This document shows, in pieces, positions 1 through 9,889 of a stretch of 64,000 nucleotides of DNA. Both the position numbers and the translations under genes were made by a program. The notes beneath the pieces are model-generated. The model was not told the origin of the DNA and did no database searches. It worked only from the letters and a program-made list of their open reading frames with translations. The stretch comes from Phytophthora colocasiae (taxonomy: Eukaryota; Oomycota; Peronosporomycetes; Peronosporales; Peronosporaceae), in contig JAGKQI010000054.1 of NCBI GenBank assembly GCA_018806915.1, positions 124,001 through 188,000 on the forward strand, given 5' to 3'. The stretch's first letter is position 1; each line of letters opens with the position of its first letter.

Positions 1-986
1 TCCGCGGCGAAACGAGTGCGAGCTCAGTGCCTTTCCGACCCCTGCAGCGGGTGCGACGCGATCCAATATGCGGTTGACGTGTGAGTATATTGTGGGTGAG
101 GTATCCGTACCTTTGGCAGTCGGAGTGGCAAACGTGGTTTCGGCAGCTGGGGCGTTGAGCAGCTCAACAAGAGGTATATCAGCAGACAGCGTCGTCGGCA
201 GTTTCGTCGTCGGTAATGGGAGGTTGCCAATTAAATCTCGGGTCGGTGCGGATTGGACAATCAAGGCGAGTGCCGTAGCAACCAACGGGCAGGTGTGGAA
301 GTCAGCATCAGGAAAAAGCGAGAGACCTTGTTCCTCCGATGTTTTCATCCGGATCAAGCGTATGAACAGCACACCACCAGCATCAACACTCACATTCTGC
401 TTCTGTAGCATAGCGAGATCAGAGGCACGGCCAAAAAGATACCAAAGCAGACACAACACAGCAGCGTCTTGGTAGTCAGTTTCACAACATGCATTGCTAT
501 ACAAATATACAAGCATTCGTTTCAAATCGGCTTTTAGGCAAGGAGTGGCTTTGCTAACATACCCACCACCTTCTCGCTTCAAACAGAAGCTGTCAAGTGT
601 CTTCCCATTTTGAGCAATCGCGATTCTAGCGCTGCTCGATGTTGGGGAAATTGGTCTAGCATCCACAGCTTAGCTTGTCTATAGTACTGCATGGCAGTGT
701 TTCTAGCTAGTTGCTTGCCCTTCGCACCACTACTAAATGCAAGATACATTCCAAACCTATCCATTACGACCACAAAACACTTTCCACTCTCATCACACTC
801 AATGCATTCCTTTATATACTCTTCTGTAACCTGTTCCGCCTTCAAAAACTTCTTAAAGGCGCCGATTGCGGTAGCCTTAGCCCGCAACGTGTTGCCCGGC
901 TGCAGCTCCTCTAAACCCATTGCAAAGGTCCGATAAAATTGAAATATGGTAGTGATACGTCCCTGACTTAAAGTTTGACTGCGCAT
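1..986 (-). pseudogene. Crypton-like tyrosine recombinase, frameshifted, cut by window edge
   Basis: The minus strand encodes the N-terminal and central parts of a tyrosine recombinase of the type carried by Crypton DNA transposons, which are common in oomycetes. The first 135 codons (986 to 579) contain an all-alpha, core-binding-like segment. The frame then shifts by one base near position 600 and continues open to position 1. The downstream frame holds the first catalytic arginine in LFGRASDL (about 415-435). It also holds the H-x-x-R box, HSFRRG, in the last 20 bases before the window edge. The C-terminal catalytic tyrosine would lie outside the window. The frameshift makes this copy probably non-functional, unless it is a sequencing error. 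I see no terminal repeats, as expected for Cryptons, so the element boundaries are unknown. Confidence 0.7.
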
Positions 987-1151
987 ATAGATATTTTGGC
1001 CTCCCTTCGGACCCGATACGTCCGAACGTGTGGCTTAGAGGACTCACCTAACCCTAGTCATTTGATTCGCAGAAATGTTTGTTTGTTTAGCCGTCTATTG
1101 GACAAAATGTTGATTTCACATTCTGATTCGTTAATATTTCGAATACAATTT

Positions 1152-1925
1152 TCAAGTATAGTCCGATAGATGATGATATTCATCCATATCAGCATTGAAC
1201 ACCACCACGATCGTGATCCGTTCACCGCTAGCAGAGCGACAAAAGTAGTAAAACATCACGCGATACAAAGTCTTGAGGATAGGGAGAACCAACAAGAATA
1301 ATCCACTCTCGATGCCAGCCTCCATCTTCTGGAACGCGTAGTAGAAGAGAGGGTATCCGATGATAACGAGACCATGACACACACAGATCAAAATGGCGTC
1401 TGCGATCTTCCACAGTAAACCCCAGTTCTGACGGACGTGAGGGTACCAGACGATGGCCAAAGCGAAAAACATAAGAGAAACGTACGGCACCGCCATCATG
1501 TGGATCGTGTATGGCACGGGGAAGCCGATCCACCAGGCGTAGAGCAACTCCACACCCGTCGACAAAGCTGCGACTGTCACTGCACTTACAACGAGCTGTT
1601 TATGGGAGAGCGATAGCAGTGGCATCCGTTCGCTGATCATATGCATCTGCAGTAGACACCACATCGTGTAGGAGAGGAAGAATCTTCCGAAGAAAGTCTT
1701 GTTGTTCACCATTCCGAGTGAAGGAGGAGACAAGTTGACGGTCTCAGGGAGGCAAATGTAGATCAGACAGGGGAGCGGCGTGAGGAGGATGAAAGCTACA
1801 ATTCGCCGCCAAGACGTCGAGTTCGTGTAGTCGTTCAAAGCAAGTACACGATCTGGCGAATACTCGCCCTTCAGCTCAATCTGGACGGCATCCCACGCAC
1901 TGATGAGAATACGCCAAAGTCCCAT
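1152..1925 (-). CDS. multi-spanning membrane protein, possibly C-terminally truncated
   Basis: A 257-residue protein with about six to seven hydrophobic segments spread from residue ~40 to ~235. I recognise no catalytic motif. The N-terminus (MGLWRILISAWDAVQIELKG) is soluble and the rest is predominantly membrane-embedded, which resembles oomycete-specific integral membrane families of unknown function. The final 15 residues after VVVFNAD become polar and low in conservation character, and the Crypton-like debris begins about 165 bp further downstream. A truncation of the original C-terminus by that insertion is therefore plausible, but this is inference. The start was chosen at the first ATG of the open frame. 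The gene is divergent from the MFS gene at 2424, with 498 bp between them. Confidence 0.6.
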   Translation of the reverse strand: MGLWRILISAWDAVQIELKGEYSPDRVLALNDYTNSTSWRRIVAFILLTPLPCLIYICLPETVNLSPPSLGMVNNKTFFGRFFLSYTMWCLLQMHMISERMPLLSLSHKQLVVSAVTVAALSTGVELLYAWWIGFPVPYTIHMMAVPYVSLMFFALAIVWYPHVRQNWGLLWKIADAILICVCHGLVIIGYPLFYYAFQKMEAGIESGLFLLVLPILKTLYRVMFYYFCRSASGERITIVVVFNADMDEYHHLSDYT

Positions 1926-2423
1926 CTTGTTAGGTGGGTCCTTATGGCTCTGGTTACGTGGCGGACTGCAATTTCAATATGATTGAGAGCAGGAGTATGG
2001 TTTCTTGTCTGGGATCTCAACTTTTGTGCTATTTAAAATGATGAAGTGAGTCAGCTCAGCTCATTTTTTTTTTACATGTAACAGGTGCAAGTTGACTTCA
2101 ACTTGTCATATGGTGTGTACCACACGTAAGGAAAACCGAACTTTTGTCCCACTGTAGTCCCTTCCAGCCAATCAAAACCTTCCAAGTAATACCGGTATCA
2201 ACTGTATCGCCAGCGTTTGCACTGACGTCCTCTCTTAATCGGCTTTACTCGGACAGCAAAGCTCCTGGTTCTTCGCGGCTTCTCTCACCTTCCAGCGTCG
2301 CTATCGTGAGAACTCTGGGCTGTGTGTGAAGATCCTTCGTCTGAGCTATCTATACGTGCCTTTCCCATCTCCATAGCCCCCAATTTGACCGAGAAGCACG
2401 CGACAAAGACCAGACTCCTAACA
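1926..2423. other. divergent intergenic region between membrane-protein gene and MFS gene
   Basis: No gene is evident here. The stretch 2059-2074 on the plus strand (GCTCATTTTTTTTTTA) partly resembles the oomycete initiator, but it lies about 350 bp upstream of the MFS start codon. It would only be relevant if there is a long or spliced leader. An in-frame open stretch without stops extends upstream of the MFS ATG to 2322. It contains an upstream ATG-less segment that reads as unlike the rest of the protein, so I did not include it. Confidence 0.4.
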
Positions 2424-4952
2424 ATGGCATGTTTCGGCTGCTGCAGAGGCGTCAACGCGCGGATGCTGTTCCTAATGGCTTGTGCCATGATCGATTACAT
2501 TGCGCAGACAGTGGTGCTAGTACTGGGGCCTATGCTGACGCTGCATTTCTACCCGGAGACGTCTTTCCATCGTTTAGGCTTCTACACAGCCATTATCTCC
2601 GGCTCGGGCTTCCTAGGACACGCTCTGAGCTGCGGCTTCTGGATCAACTTGGCACGGTCTCTTAAGAGCAGCAAAGGCGTGATTCTGTGGGGGTTAGCAG
2701 TTACAGGAGCCGGATTTTTCAGTCTTCTATTATGCAAAAGTCTTCTGGCAATGGCACTTGTGCGGTTCGCTACTGGGCTCAGCAGTGGCGTATTACCTGT
2801 AGCTCTTATTGAGACCGACAATATCTGTGGCAATAGACAAACCAAGTTGGCCCTGGTGACCAAGACGCTGGGTATAGGGCTTGGAGCTGCGATCGCCTTT
2901 GGATTCCTGAAACTTGGTGCCCATCTACCGAATAACTCGAATGAGGACCCAGCAACAAGAGATTCGTCGCTGTATTTCTATCCATTCTGTTTCGTGTCGA
3001 TCCTGGCATGGATTGCAGTCATTGTGATGCTCGTGGCGTTGCGTCTGCGTAGTCGCACGTCGTACACGCAATTGGCGGAGGAGGAAGAGGATGATTTTCT
3101 TAACTTTATGCCGCAAATTCAGATCGATGCGCAGTCGTCACCACGGTCTTCAACCAGTTTGAATACGAGCAGTACAAGCAGCAGTGAGAGCGGCAGCCCC
3201 ATGGCGATGACGGTAGCTCACGTGAAGTCTGCGTTCGGGGAGACTTTTGGACGCACTGCTATGGGCTTGGGATTGAAGAAGGCGATGCAGTCACCAGCAA
3301 AACTGGCTGCGATTAAGCTGCTAGCAACCCCGCAGCCGCATTTCCGACTCATTCGAGGGATTTTACCGCATTATTTCCACGGCTACACGTCGGACGGCCA
3401 CTTGATCGTGTGGGACTTCATTGGTCGAGTCAAGATGGACAAACTGTTTGCTGCTGGCTTCACGACTGCGGACTTGCGGGATCACTACCGGTTTTTCCTG
3501 GCTTTCGCTCAGGAGACGTTGCTACGCACACCTACCCAGAAGATCGTGTACGTTGTGGATCTGGATGGGCTTTCGCTTGGGGATGCTGACGCCAGAGCAG
3601 TTGATGGAGTGTGTGCAGTGGTGAAGACATTGCAACGTGAACTTCCAGACCGTCTTCAGGCTCTTGCAGTGCTTAATTCCCCAGTGTGGTTCTCCCAAGT
3701 AATGTCGAGCATTCGTCCGCATCTGGCCAAGAGAACTGCTGACAAAGTGTCGTTTCTGTCGAAGGAGACAGCCACTCAAGATTTAATTGCGCTGATTGGT
3801 GTCGACAGTCTGCCTCAACGCTATGGTGGACGCAACGGCGTGGATATCGGTAAAAGTGCCCAAGAGCGGTCGCTAGATGACTTGCTGAAGCGAACAACTG
3901 CATCTTTGGAGCGCACAATTGAGATTGTAGCCACCCCGCGATCACGACGCACAAGTGTTACCCGAGCGCGTGCTAGCAGCGTCCGCAGTGACGAGGGTAG
4001 CGATGAGGAAGCTTTCTTTGACTGTTCAGAATATGGACTTCAGGGTGTAGAAGACCTAGAAGACCAAGAACCAGTTATATCGGTGGTGGTCCACTCTCAG
4101 TCTACACCGTCGCCTAAGACCGAGGCAGTAGCTCGCAATAATGTTTCAGGTGGTGGAACGTATCAACCGCTGGAGCAGAAACCGGTAAAACCGACACGAT
4201 CATCGCCGAAATCAGTCGACAAGCCTGTACCCGAGCTAGCCATCACACGTGAGCCTCTGGCATGTTTGGTATTGCTTGTCTATTTCTTCTGGACGCTGGT
4301 GCAACTAAGTTTCGACGAGATTTTACCGCTGTGGTTCTTTAAACAGAATCCGATCACACTAGGTGGCAGCGTGCATGCGGAGCCGCCATCGTCGCGGTCT
4401 ACGGTGTCTTCTATCACGCTCACTGTCGCTGGCACACTGGCTTCTCTGTCTCTGGTCGTTTTGTTGGGTCAGATCATGGCGAATGTATTGTGCAGTTCTT
4501 CTCGCAACGTGATGACGCCTTTGGCTACGCTGCGGATCGGTCTGCTGCTCCAGATCCCAATCTTGGGTTGTTTCCCGCTCATCGACTTGTTCAAGGTGGA
4601 CGAGCTTCCCTTCTCGTGGTTTATGGTAGTCGGCGTGCTCGTAGTGAAGCAATTGGTGGCCGGTGTTGCATCTCATGGTATTATGGCACTACTAGACAAC
4701 TCCATCGCTGTCGATCGAAGACTAGCGGTTCATCGTGCGGCGCAGCGTGTTCGTTACTTCGGCCACTTCATTGCGAGTGCTGCTGCCCCGGCACTGTTTG
4801 CTCTACTGGGCTACTTCGAGCAGGCATTTCCATTCGACCAGAGTCTGCTGTACTTCGTGCAAGCCCTCGGTCTTGTGTTCCTGCTGTTTTTCTCGATCGC
4901 CATCCCGAGCCGAATGAACTTCCCAGTGCTGTTCAGTATGGGGAAACGGTGA
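2424..4952 (+). CDS. MFS transporter with CRAL-TRIO (Sec14) domain in the central loop
   Basis: An intron-free gene for 842 residues. Residues ~10-210 form the six-helix N-terminal half of a major facilitator superfamily carrier, similar in layout to ZIFL-like transporters. A cytoplasmic loop of about 400 residues follows. Residues ~305-470 of this loop read as a CRAL-TRIO lipid-binding domain: a strand ending in VVDLDGLS, then LNSPVWFSQVMSSIRP, TADKVSFL and the closing LPQRYGG. These correspond to the family's core beta-sheet, the N-x-P-x-x-F segment, the K-I-x-F-L strand and the L-P-x-x-Y-G-G end. The flanking loop is Ser-rich and acidic. Residues ~611-840 supply the second membrane half. 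The start was set at MACFGCC because the preceding in-frame sequence lacks domain character. The substrate is unknown. A carrier regulated by a bound phospholipid is an inference. The domain assignment itself is strong. Confidence 0.88.
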   Translation: MACFGCCRGVNARMLFLMACAMIDYIAQTVVLVLGPMLTLHFYPETSFHRLGFYTAIISGSGFLGHALSCGFWINLARSLKSSKGVILWGLAVTGAGFFSLLLCKSLLAMALVRFATGLSSGVLPVALIETDNICGNRQTKLALVTKTLGIGLGAAIAFGFLKLGAHLPNNSNEDPATRDSSLYFYPFCFVSILAWIAVIVMLVALRLRSRTSYTQLAEEEEDDFLNFMPQIQIDAQSSPRSSTSLNTSSTSSSESGSPMAMTVAHVKSAFGETFGRTAMGLGLKKAMQSPAKLAAIKLLATPQPHFRLIRGILPHYFHGYTSDGHLIVWDFIGRVKMDKLFAAGFTTADLRDHYRFFLAFAQETLLRTPTQKIVYVVDLDGLSLGDADARAVDGVCAVVKTLQRELPDRLQALAVLNSPVWFSQVMSSIRPHLAKRTADKVSFLSKETATQDLIALIGVDSLPQRYGGRNGVDIGKSAQERSLDDLLKRTTASLERTIEIVATPRSRRTSVTRARASSVRSDEGSDEEAFFDCSEYGLQGVEDLEDQEPVISVVVHSQSTPSPKTEAVARNNVSGGGTYQPLEQKPVKPTRSSPKSVDKPVPELAITREPLACLVLLVYFFWTLVQLSFDEILPLWFFKQNPITLGGSVHAEPPSSRSTVSSITLTVAGTLASLSLVVLLGQIMANVLCSSSRNVMTPLATLRIGLLLQIPILGCFPLIDLFKVDELPFSWFMVVGVLVVKQLVAGVASHGIMALLDNSIAVDRRLAVHRAAQRVRYFGHFIASAAAPALFALLGYFEQAFPFDQSLLYFVQALGLVFLLFFSIAIPSRMNFPVLFSMGKR

Positions 4953-5101
4953 GCTAAGACGAAAGCTAAGCACTAAACTATTGTACGTCCAGGTGAAATG
5001 AAAGCATGAATGGTCTCAATGATAGTGTAAGCATACATTCGTGGGGACTTGCAGGGTGCTAGGATCGATATCTACATTACTATGCGACTCAATAGTGGCG
5101 C

Positions 5102-6295
5102 TTAGAATGCACCTTCCTTCGTGGGCTTGAAGGTGGCCATTCCCTGACGCTGGTATTCGATCAGAACGCCAATCAGGACGATGTTCAGCAGCACAAGCGG
5201 GTAGAACTGCATGTAGAATATGACGTCCCAGTGGAAGATCGCCAGGAAGTACGCCAAGTAGACAGCCGTGATGTGGGCGCTGATACCGAGGAACGACGCC
5301 ACGCGTACGAGTCCGCTGAATTTCTGACGGTAAGCGTTATGGTACTCGCTGGTACATGACGCAAGCAGAGCTTGACGGTCCAGTTCCGCCTGTGACGCGG
5401 CGTCCGACGTGAAGCTGGCCTGCACAGTCAAGTAGACCGAGTAAATTCCGAGCAGGATCGTGTCAAGAGCACAAGCTGACTCCTTACGAGCAGCACGGTA
5501 CTCGGCACGGACACTGGCAACAGTCTCTCCATCACATTCAGACTGCGGCAGGGCGTTCTCCATGTACACATTCTTGATCTTGTCGTAGATAATAGCGTGC
5601 AACCAGAGTGACATGCCAGCCCAGAAGCCGAGGTGGAAATACATGACACTTCCTCCATAGTGGTGCTGCATGACGTCGCCCATAATCCAGAAGTTAGGAG
5701 CAATGACTAAACCGTCCACGACGCCGTCCAGGATGCGACCCGTGCGAGTTCCGCGCTTGCAAAGCCGTGCCACCTGTCCATCCGTGCAGTCCGAGACGAT
5801 CCACGCGAACATGAGCAGCGCAGCCGCCAATAGCGAGTGCGACGGCTCCCAAGCCAGTGGATAGTGGAACTCCGAGTCATAAAGACACAAGGCGGAGGCC
5901 CAACCGAGGAACAACCCGAAGATCGTGATCTGGTTGGGGGTGATGACGAATGGCAGGTAACTCACGATCACAGCAGGCACAGCAGCCAGTCGTCGGTGCC
6001 AGTAGTAGTCGATGAGCTCCTCCACGTCGTACATTTTCGTACACGTGGCCTTCTGGTAGCGCTCCAGCACCGTCTCATGTTCCGTTTCCTTAGGGAGGGC
6101 GGGGGCGGCTGGAGACGAGTTCTTGGGCGCGAGTTTCATCGTGTCCGACTGCTCATCGCCACTGCTGGTGGGGGAATTGGACCGCGAGCCATTGCGGTGC
6201 GTCACGCCCTTGGACGATACGTTGATGGTAGAGCCATACATTTCCTCTTCTGACTTGATATCCACCTCTTGCATCGCCATTTTTTTAAGCAACAA
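5102..6295 (-). CDS. CDP-alcohol phosphatidyltransferase family protein
   Basis: A 397-residue integral membrane enzyme of the CDP-alcohol phosphotransferase family. This family transfers a phospho-alcohol or phosphatidyl group from a CDP-activated donor in phospholipid synthesis at the ER or Golgi. The complete signature D-x2-D-G-x2-A-R-x8-G-x3-D-x3-D is present, starting at D169 (DCTDGQVAR, then GRILDGVVD), so all metal-binding aspartates are intact. The first ~110 residues are polar and Ser/Pro/Glu-rich. Several hydrophobic helices follow. The alcohol substrate cannot be told from the sequence. A second family member lies at 9890-11405. The first ATG was used; two further in-frame ATGs lie 5 and 7 codons downstream. 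An initiator-like element lies 27 bp upstream. Confidence 0.85.
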   Translation of the reverse strand: MLLKKMAMQEVDIKSEEEMYGSTINVSSKGVTHRNGSRSNSPTSSGDEQSDTMKLAPKNSSPAAPALPKETEHETVLERYQKATCTKMYDVEELIDYYWHRRLAAVPAVIVSYLPFVITPNQITIFGLFLGWASALCLYDSEFHYPLAWEPSHSLLAAALLMFAWIVSDCTDGQVARLCKRGTRTGRILDGVVDGLVIAPNFWIMGDVMQHHYGGSVMYFHLGFWAGMSLWLHAIIYDKIKNVYMENALPQSECDGETVASVRAEYRAARKESACALDTILLGIYSVYLTVQASFTSDAASQAELDRQALLASCTSEYHNAYRQKFSGLVRVASFLGISAHITAVYLAYFLAIFHWDVIFYMQFYPLVLLNIVLIGVLIEYQRQGMATFKPTKEGAF

Positions 6296-6321
6296 GAAGC
6301 TCCTCCTCCTCTTGCTGGGCG

Positions 6322-6337
6322 TAATCTCGAAATGAGC
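6322..6337 (-). promoter_or_regulatory. oomycete initiator-like element of CDP-alcohol phosphatidyltransferase gene
   Basis: Reads GCTCATTTCGAGATTA on the minus strand, matching the GCTCATTYYN half of the oomycete initiator consensus exactly and the 3' half imperfectly. It ends 27 bp upstream of the ATG at 6295, a usual distance for short oomycete leaders. Confidence 0.5.
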
Positions 6338-8028
6338 TTTGAGACTCTGGGGGCGTTTTAGAGTCTCTTCCCTCGAAGACGTGTCGCATATAAATAAGAG
6401 GAGAGGATAAAAGGTAGGGTTGGTAATTTGGTGGCATACTTGATGTTATTCGGAGTGGATTTGTGGGTAAATGAGGTTAATCATCTTGATTTAGAGTGTA
6501 GAACTGAAGTTGACTATGCACACAGGTTGTAGTAATCGGAGTGGACCGACGGCCCGGAATGCAATACAAGGATTCAAAACGGATGTAAAAGCGGATAAGG
6601 CACAGAGCCTGCTGGTTTATATCGTTCGTGTCTGACCAGGCTTCACTGCAGCTACGGGGCCATTTGCTGTAGGTCGGCCAATTGATCACTAGCTGCACTC
6701 CTTCATCTCGTCCGTTAATCGGATTGGTTGCACGTGCTAAATAAGGCTTTGAAGCAATTAGCGTGGGTTTGATTTCGCCAAGCAGATGCAACCTGGTCTT
6801 CCGTAATACGCTTTGGCGTAGGTTTGATGATGGCTCAGATGGACACCTCTCACCGTCCCACAATCGAAGGCTTTAGACAGAAGCTCGCGTGGTGTTGAGC
6901 TGGAGAAGACCCGGGCGTGTGTCGACGATGCCCCTTCCTGGCCCCGCCCAATGACAAGTCGCCAAGTGGATATTTTGCATTTTTCACCAGCAGCACCTTC
7001 ACTTGCCGTCCAGCATTGGCGTTGTCAACACCTCCTGTCACTGCTTCAGCTCCTCCCTGTCTGAAGTACTAGTACCGTATTTGAGATCTCATAGTTCAGA
7101 GAGATCTCATAGTTCGCACCGTGTAATAGCCAATCAGCAACGTTGTTCAGTCCACATCAGCAATTGAGATCTCATAATTCGTTGCGTAAAAATAGGTCAA
7201 AACTCTCAAAAACAGGGCGCTCACTTCGAGAGAAGCACCATGGGGCCGCGGCCGGAAGGAAGGAAGGACGAGGACGACGGGCATCGGTAAAGCTCCTAAG
7301 CAATTCAAACGTGGTGCAGTATCGTACGAGCACAAACTACGAGTAATAGAGTTCCATGATGCAGTAGTTTTAGAGACGTGTCGGTACCTGTACGGCTCTT
7401 GTACATTTTACAACAATACAACTTCAAAAACCTGGGGTCTGAACTATGAGATCTCAAATACGGTACATGTACCAGATCTTTTTTTATCCATTCCGAAAGA
7501 CACGACTTGTCATCATGAGATGGGGCGACTGCGGCGAGCTGCTCCTGCAACTTGTAAAGAGCAACGAACAACACATTCACCACTACGTGCAATGCCAGTG
7601 GATGTTAACAATGTCGTCAAAGCACCACCTCGGTGGAAACTGTCTGAATAATGGAGGATGATGTCGATGTTGGACTTAGGCCGAGACGGAACGTAATCAA
7701 ACATTGGACCGGGAAGCACTTCAGCCTGAAGTGCTGTAGAACACGCTACAGTTCATGTACAGAACCGAATCGACGCTCGAACCGATTGACGCCGTCAATT
7801 TGACGGTGAAGCTTGGACAAAGAGAATGCTGCATAGTTTGGTGATTGTACCAACATTGTGTACACAGTGGCGATCCGATCGATATGATGGACATGTGGTT
7901 GTCAGGCGAAAGGTGTTTTCATGGCATTATCATAATTATCCCTGAACACCGCGTGCTCCTTTTGTTGTTACGACGAACAGGTTTCGATAGCAAGGCTTGA
8001 TCCAAGTTTGTGAAGAAGTCAAGGTTTA
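6338..8028. other. intergenic region with a 395-bp inverted-repeat element
   Basis: About 1.7 kb without a convincing gene. Short open frames on both strands show no domain, no codon continuity and no splice-compatible partners. The only structured part is the inverted-repeat element at 7072-7466, listed separately. The remainder, 6338-7071 and 7467-8028, shows nothing I can name. Confidence 0.5.
7072..7466. repeat. MITE-like element with 28-bp terminal inverted repeats
   Basis: Positions 7072-7099 and 7439-7466 are perfect 28-bp inverted repeats. Both contain the palindromic core GAGATCTC followed by ATAGTTC. Related motif copies (GAGATCTCATARTTC) occur inside the element near 7103 and 7168. 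The interior encodes nothing recognisable, so it resembles a miniature inverted-repeat transposable element. I could not find a clear target-site duplication, and the superfamily is unknown. Confidence 0.65.
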
Positions 8029-9764
8029 CTAGTTCACTGTATCTGGTAGGTTTCCACTCTTAGATCGACTCCGAATTCTTTCAGCAGCGCTTGACCGTCG
8101 AGCAGGAAGTATGCGCGTAGCTGTAGAAAGCGACGAGGTCCCCGTCTCCTTTGTAGTAAATGTAAGTCGACGCCAGTGATCTTCGGAATGGTAAAGGAAT
8201 AAGCCGAGGGTGGAGATTGATGAAATTGCGATTGCACCAAGTGACCAAGCCTGCTCAAAGTGTACAAATTAGCACAAAGGCTTGAATCCGCTCAACACAC
8301 TTGATCGTACCTCAAATACTATAGTTGCGCCTGGGTCGTCCACGAGGGCGGTGACTAAAGCCAGCAAGCTTGTCCAAAATGCCATTAGGGCACCAGCAAT
8401 GCGAATTCCATTGACCTGATAACACCAAAAAAATACATCAAACTTGAATGCAAATAAGTAAATACTTTTGGTCTTTACCAGCGAAAGCACGCAGGGATTC
8501 AGCTTTGCGTTCATCGCACCAAGAACCAGTCTGAAAAGTGCAAGGCTCAGGTGAAATACATACAACCACAGGCCAAAGCGTTCAACTTACGATATCAATA
8601 AGCAAGTTGTGCACAGCAGCAGCGCATTCGCATTCATCGAAGCCACGACACTCTACAGGGAAATACAAGCATGTTAAAACCGACCAACCAATGTTGGTTC
8701 TACTAGATTCATCGTGATACCATTGCTAACGGAGCTTTCAAAGAGTGCGCAATTTGTGTATAGCGCACATATGTCCAAAGGGTTGGCTGGGGAACTGATG
8801 GCTCACAATTCAACTGAATCACGATGACAGAACTCGCGATACAGAATAAAATGAGCACGAATGTTCCTGCAGCTACCATCGCTCCTTGCCATAATGTAAA
8901 GCAGGAGGGTAATACCATTCCAGAGTTTCCATCTTTGCTGTATCCGATAACTCCACATTCCAGTGGTAGCAGCAGCCCGATCATTACCGGCAATACCAGC
9001 CATTCAGAGTACAAACGTAGTACCAGAGTACAGAAATCCTCTGTTGGCGAGTTCTTTGGCTGTGGCTTGAACAACGGGAATCGTTTCACTCCAAGAATGC
9101 ATGCAACCAATAAAATGCCAGGAACGAATCCCAACGACCCGTACAGCATCAATGCCGGAAACTGATTCGGCTCAAGGTGGCTCCACAGCGGATACAGCAA
9201 CGAAAGTCTCAGTGTTCTTGCAATTTCTCGACTAGACTTGGGCCACGGGACCACCGGTAAGAACGACAGTGCTATCAGTTGTACCCACGGCAAGAACTCC
9301 AGTAAAACCACAAGAATGATGAAGATATTCTCGACTACGTGGCCTCGAAAAGGTTTAGTCGGAAATCCCCTTCGTGTTGGTCCGCTCCACCTGCCACGCA
9401 GCACTTGACCACAAAACGATAGTCCATACATACCTTCCAACCTCCTCGGGAAGGCAAATGTGTCGTGTTTTGCATGTGGTAAACGTAACCACGCAAGGCT
9501 CTTGATAGATACAAACGTGCTGATTCCCAGTAGACTAAAAATCAACGCACAAGCCACAGGTAACTCCCAGAACACCATTTCTTTCCTAAAACTACACTGT
9601 GAACCCGAATACATTGCATGACACTGACAATGTTCATATACTTCTCCATTGATCGCCTCCACGACGCAATTTCCATGCAGACAAACTACATCATTCCCAC
9701 ACATCTTCACAATGGTTTTGTTACACAGTTTACACACCAAATTCAATTCTGTGTCTGTAGTCAT
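8029..9764 (-). CDS. EGF-like, multi-pass membrane protein (5 exons)
   Basis: Five exons give 494 residues: 9764-8721, 8652-8591, 8530-8479, 8415-8311 and 8250-8029. All four introns are 60-68 bp with GT-AG ends and keep the frame. Residues 1-65 are Cys-rich and end in an EGF signature, CQCHAMYSGSQC, matching C-x-C-x5-G-x2-C. About eight hydrophobic segments follow, then a basic Ser/Arg-rich tail of ~60 residues (RRSSAAERIRSRSKSGN). No signal peptide precedes the EGF-like part, so an upstream exon may be missing or the first segment may serve as anchor. A role in surface sensing or adhesion is only a guess. The gene is divergent from the phosphotransferase at 9890, with 125 bp between the two starts. 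Confidence 0.7.
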
Positions 9765-9854
9765 TCGGTGGTATATGTATTACCACGAACTCAGCCATCA
9801 CATCTTTCGTCACCAAAAGTCGTCCGAATTCGAACTTAACCGAATTCATTGGTA

Positions 9855-9864
9855 GCCATTTTCC
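9855..9864 (+). promoter_or_regulatory. initiator-like core (GCCATTTTCC) before the phosphotransferase start
   Basis: A CATTTTC core in a pyrimidine-rich context lies 25 bp upstream of the ATG at 9890. It resembles the central part of the oomycete initiator, but the flanks are weak. Confidence 0.3.
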
Positions 9865-9889
9865 CTACATACACAATTCAAGATACGTC

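Noticed and set aside
2322..2423. 34-codon N-terminal extension of the MFS transporter
   Set aside because: No ATG context of its own was convincing and the sequence lacks membrane or domain character. The ATG at 2424 gives the expected short cytosolic N-terminus.
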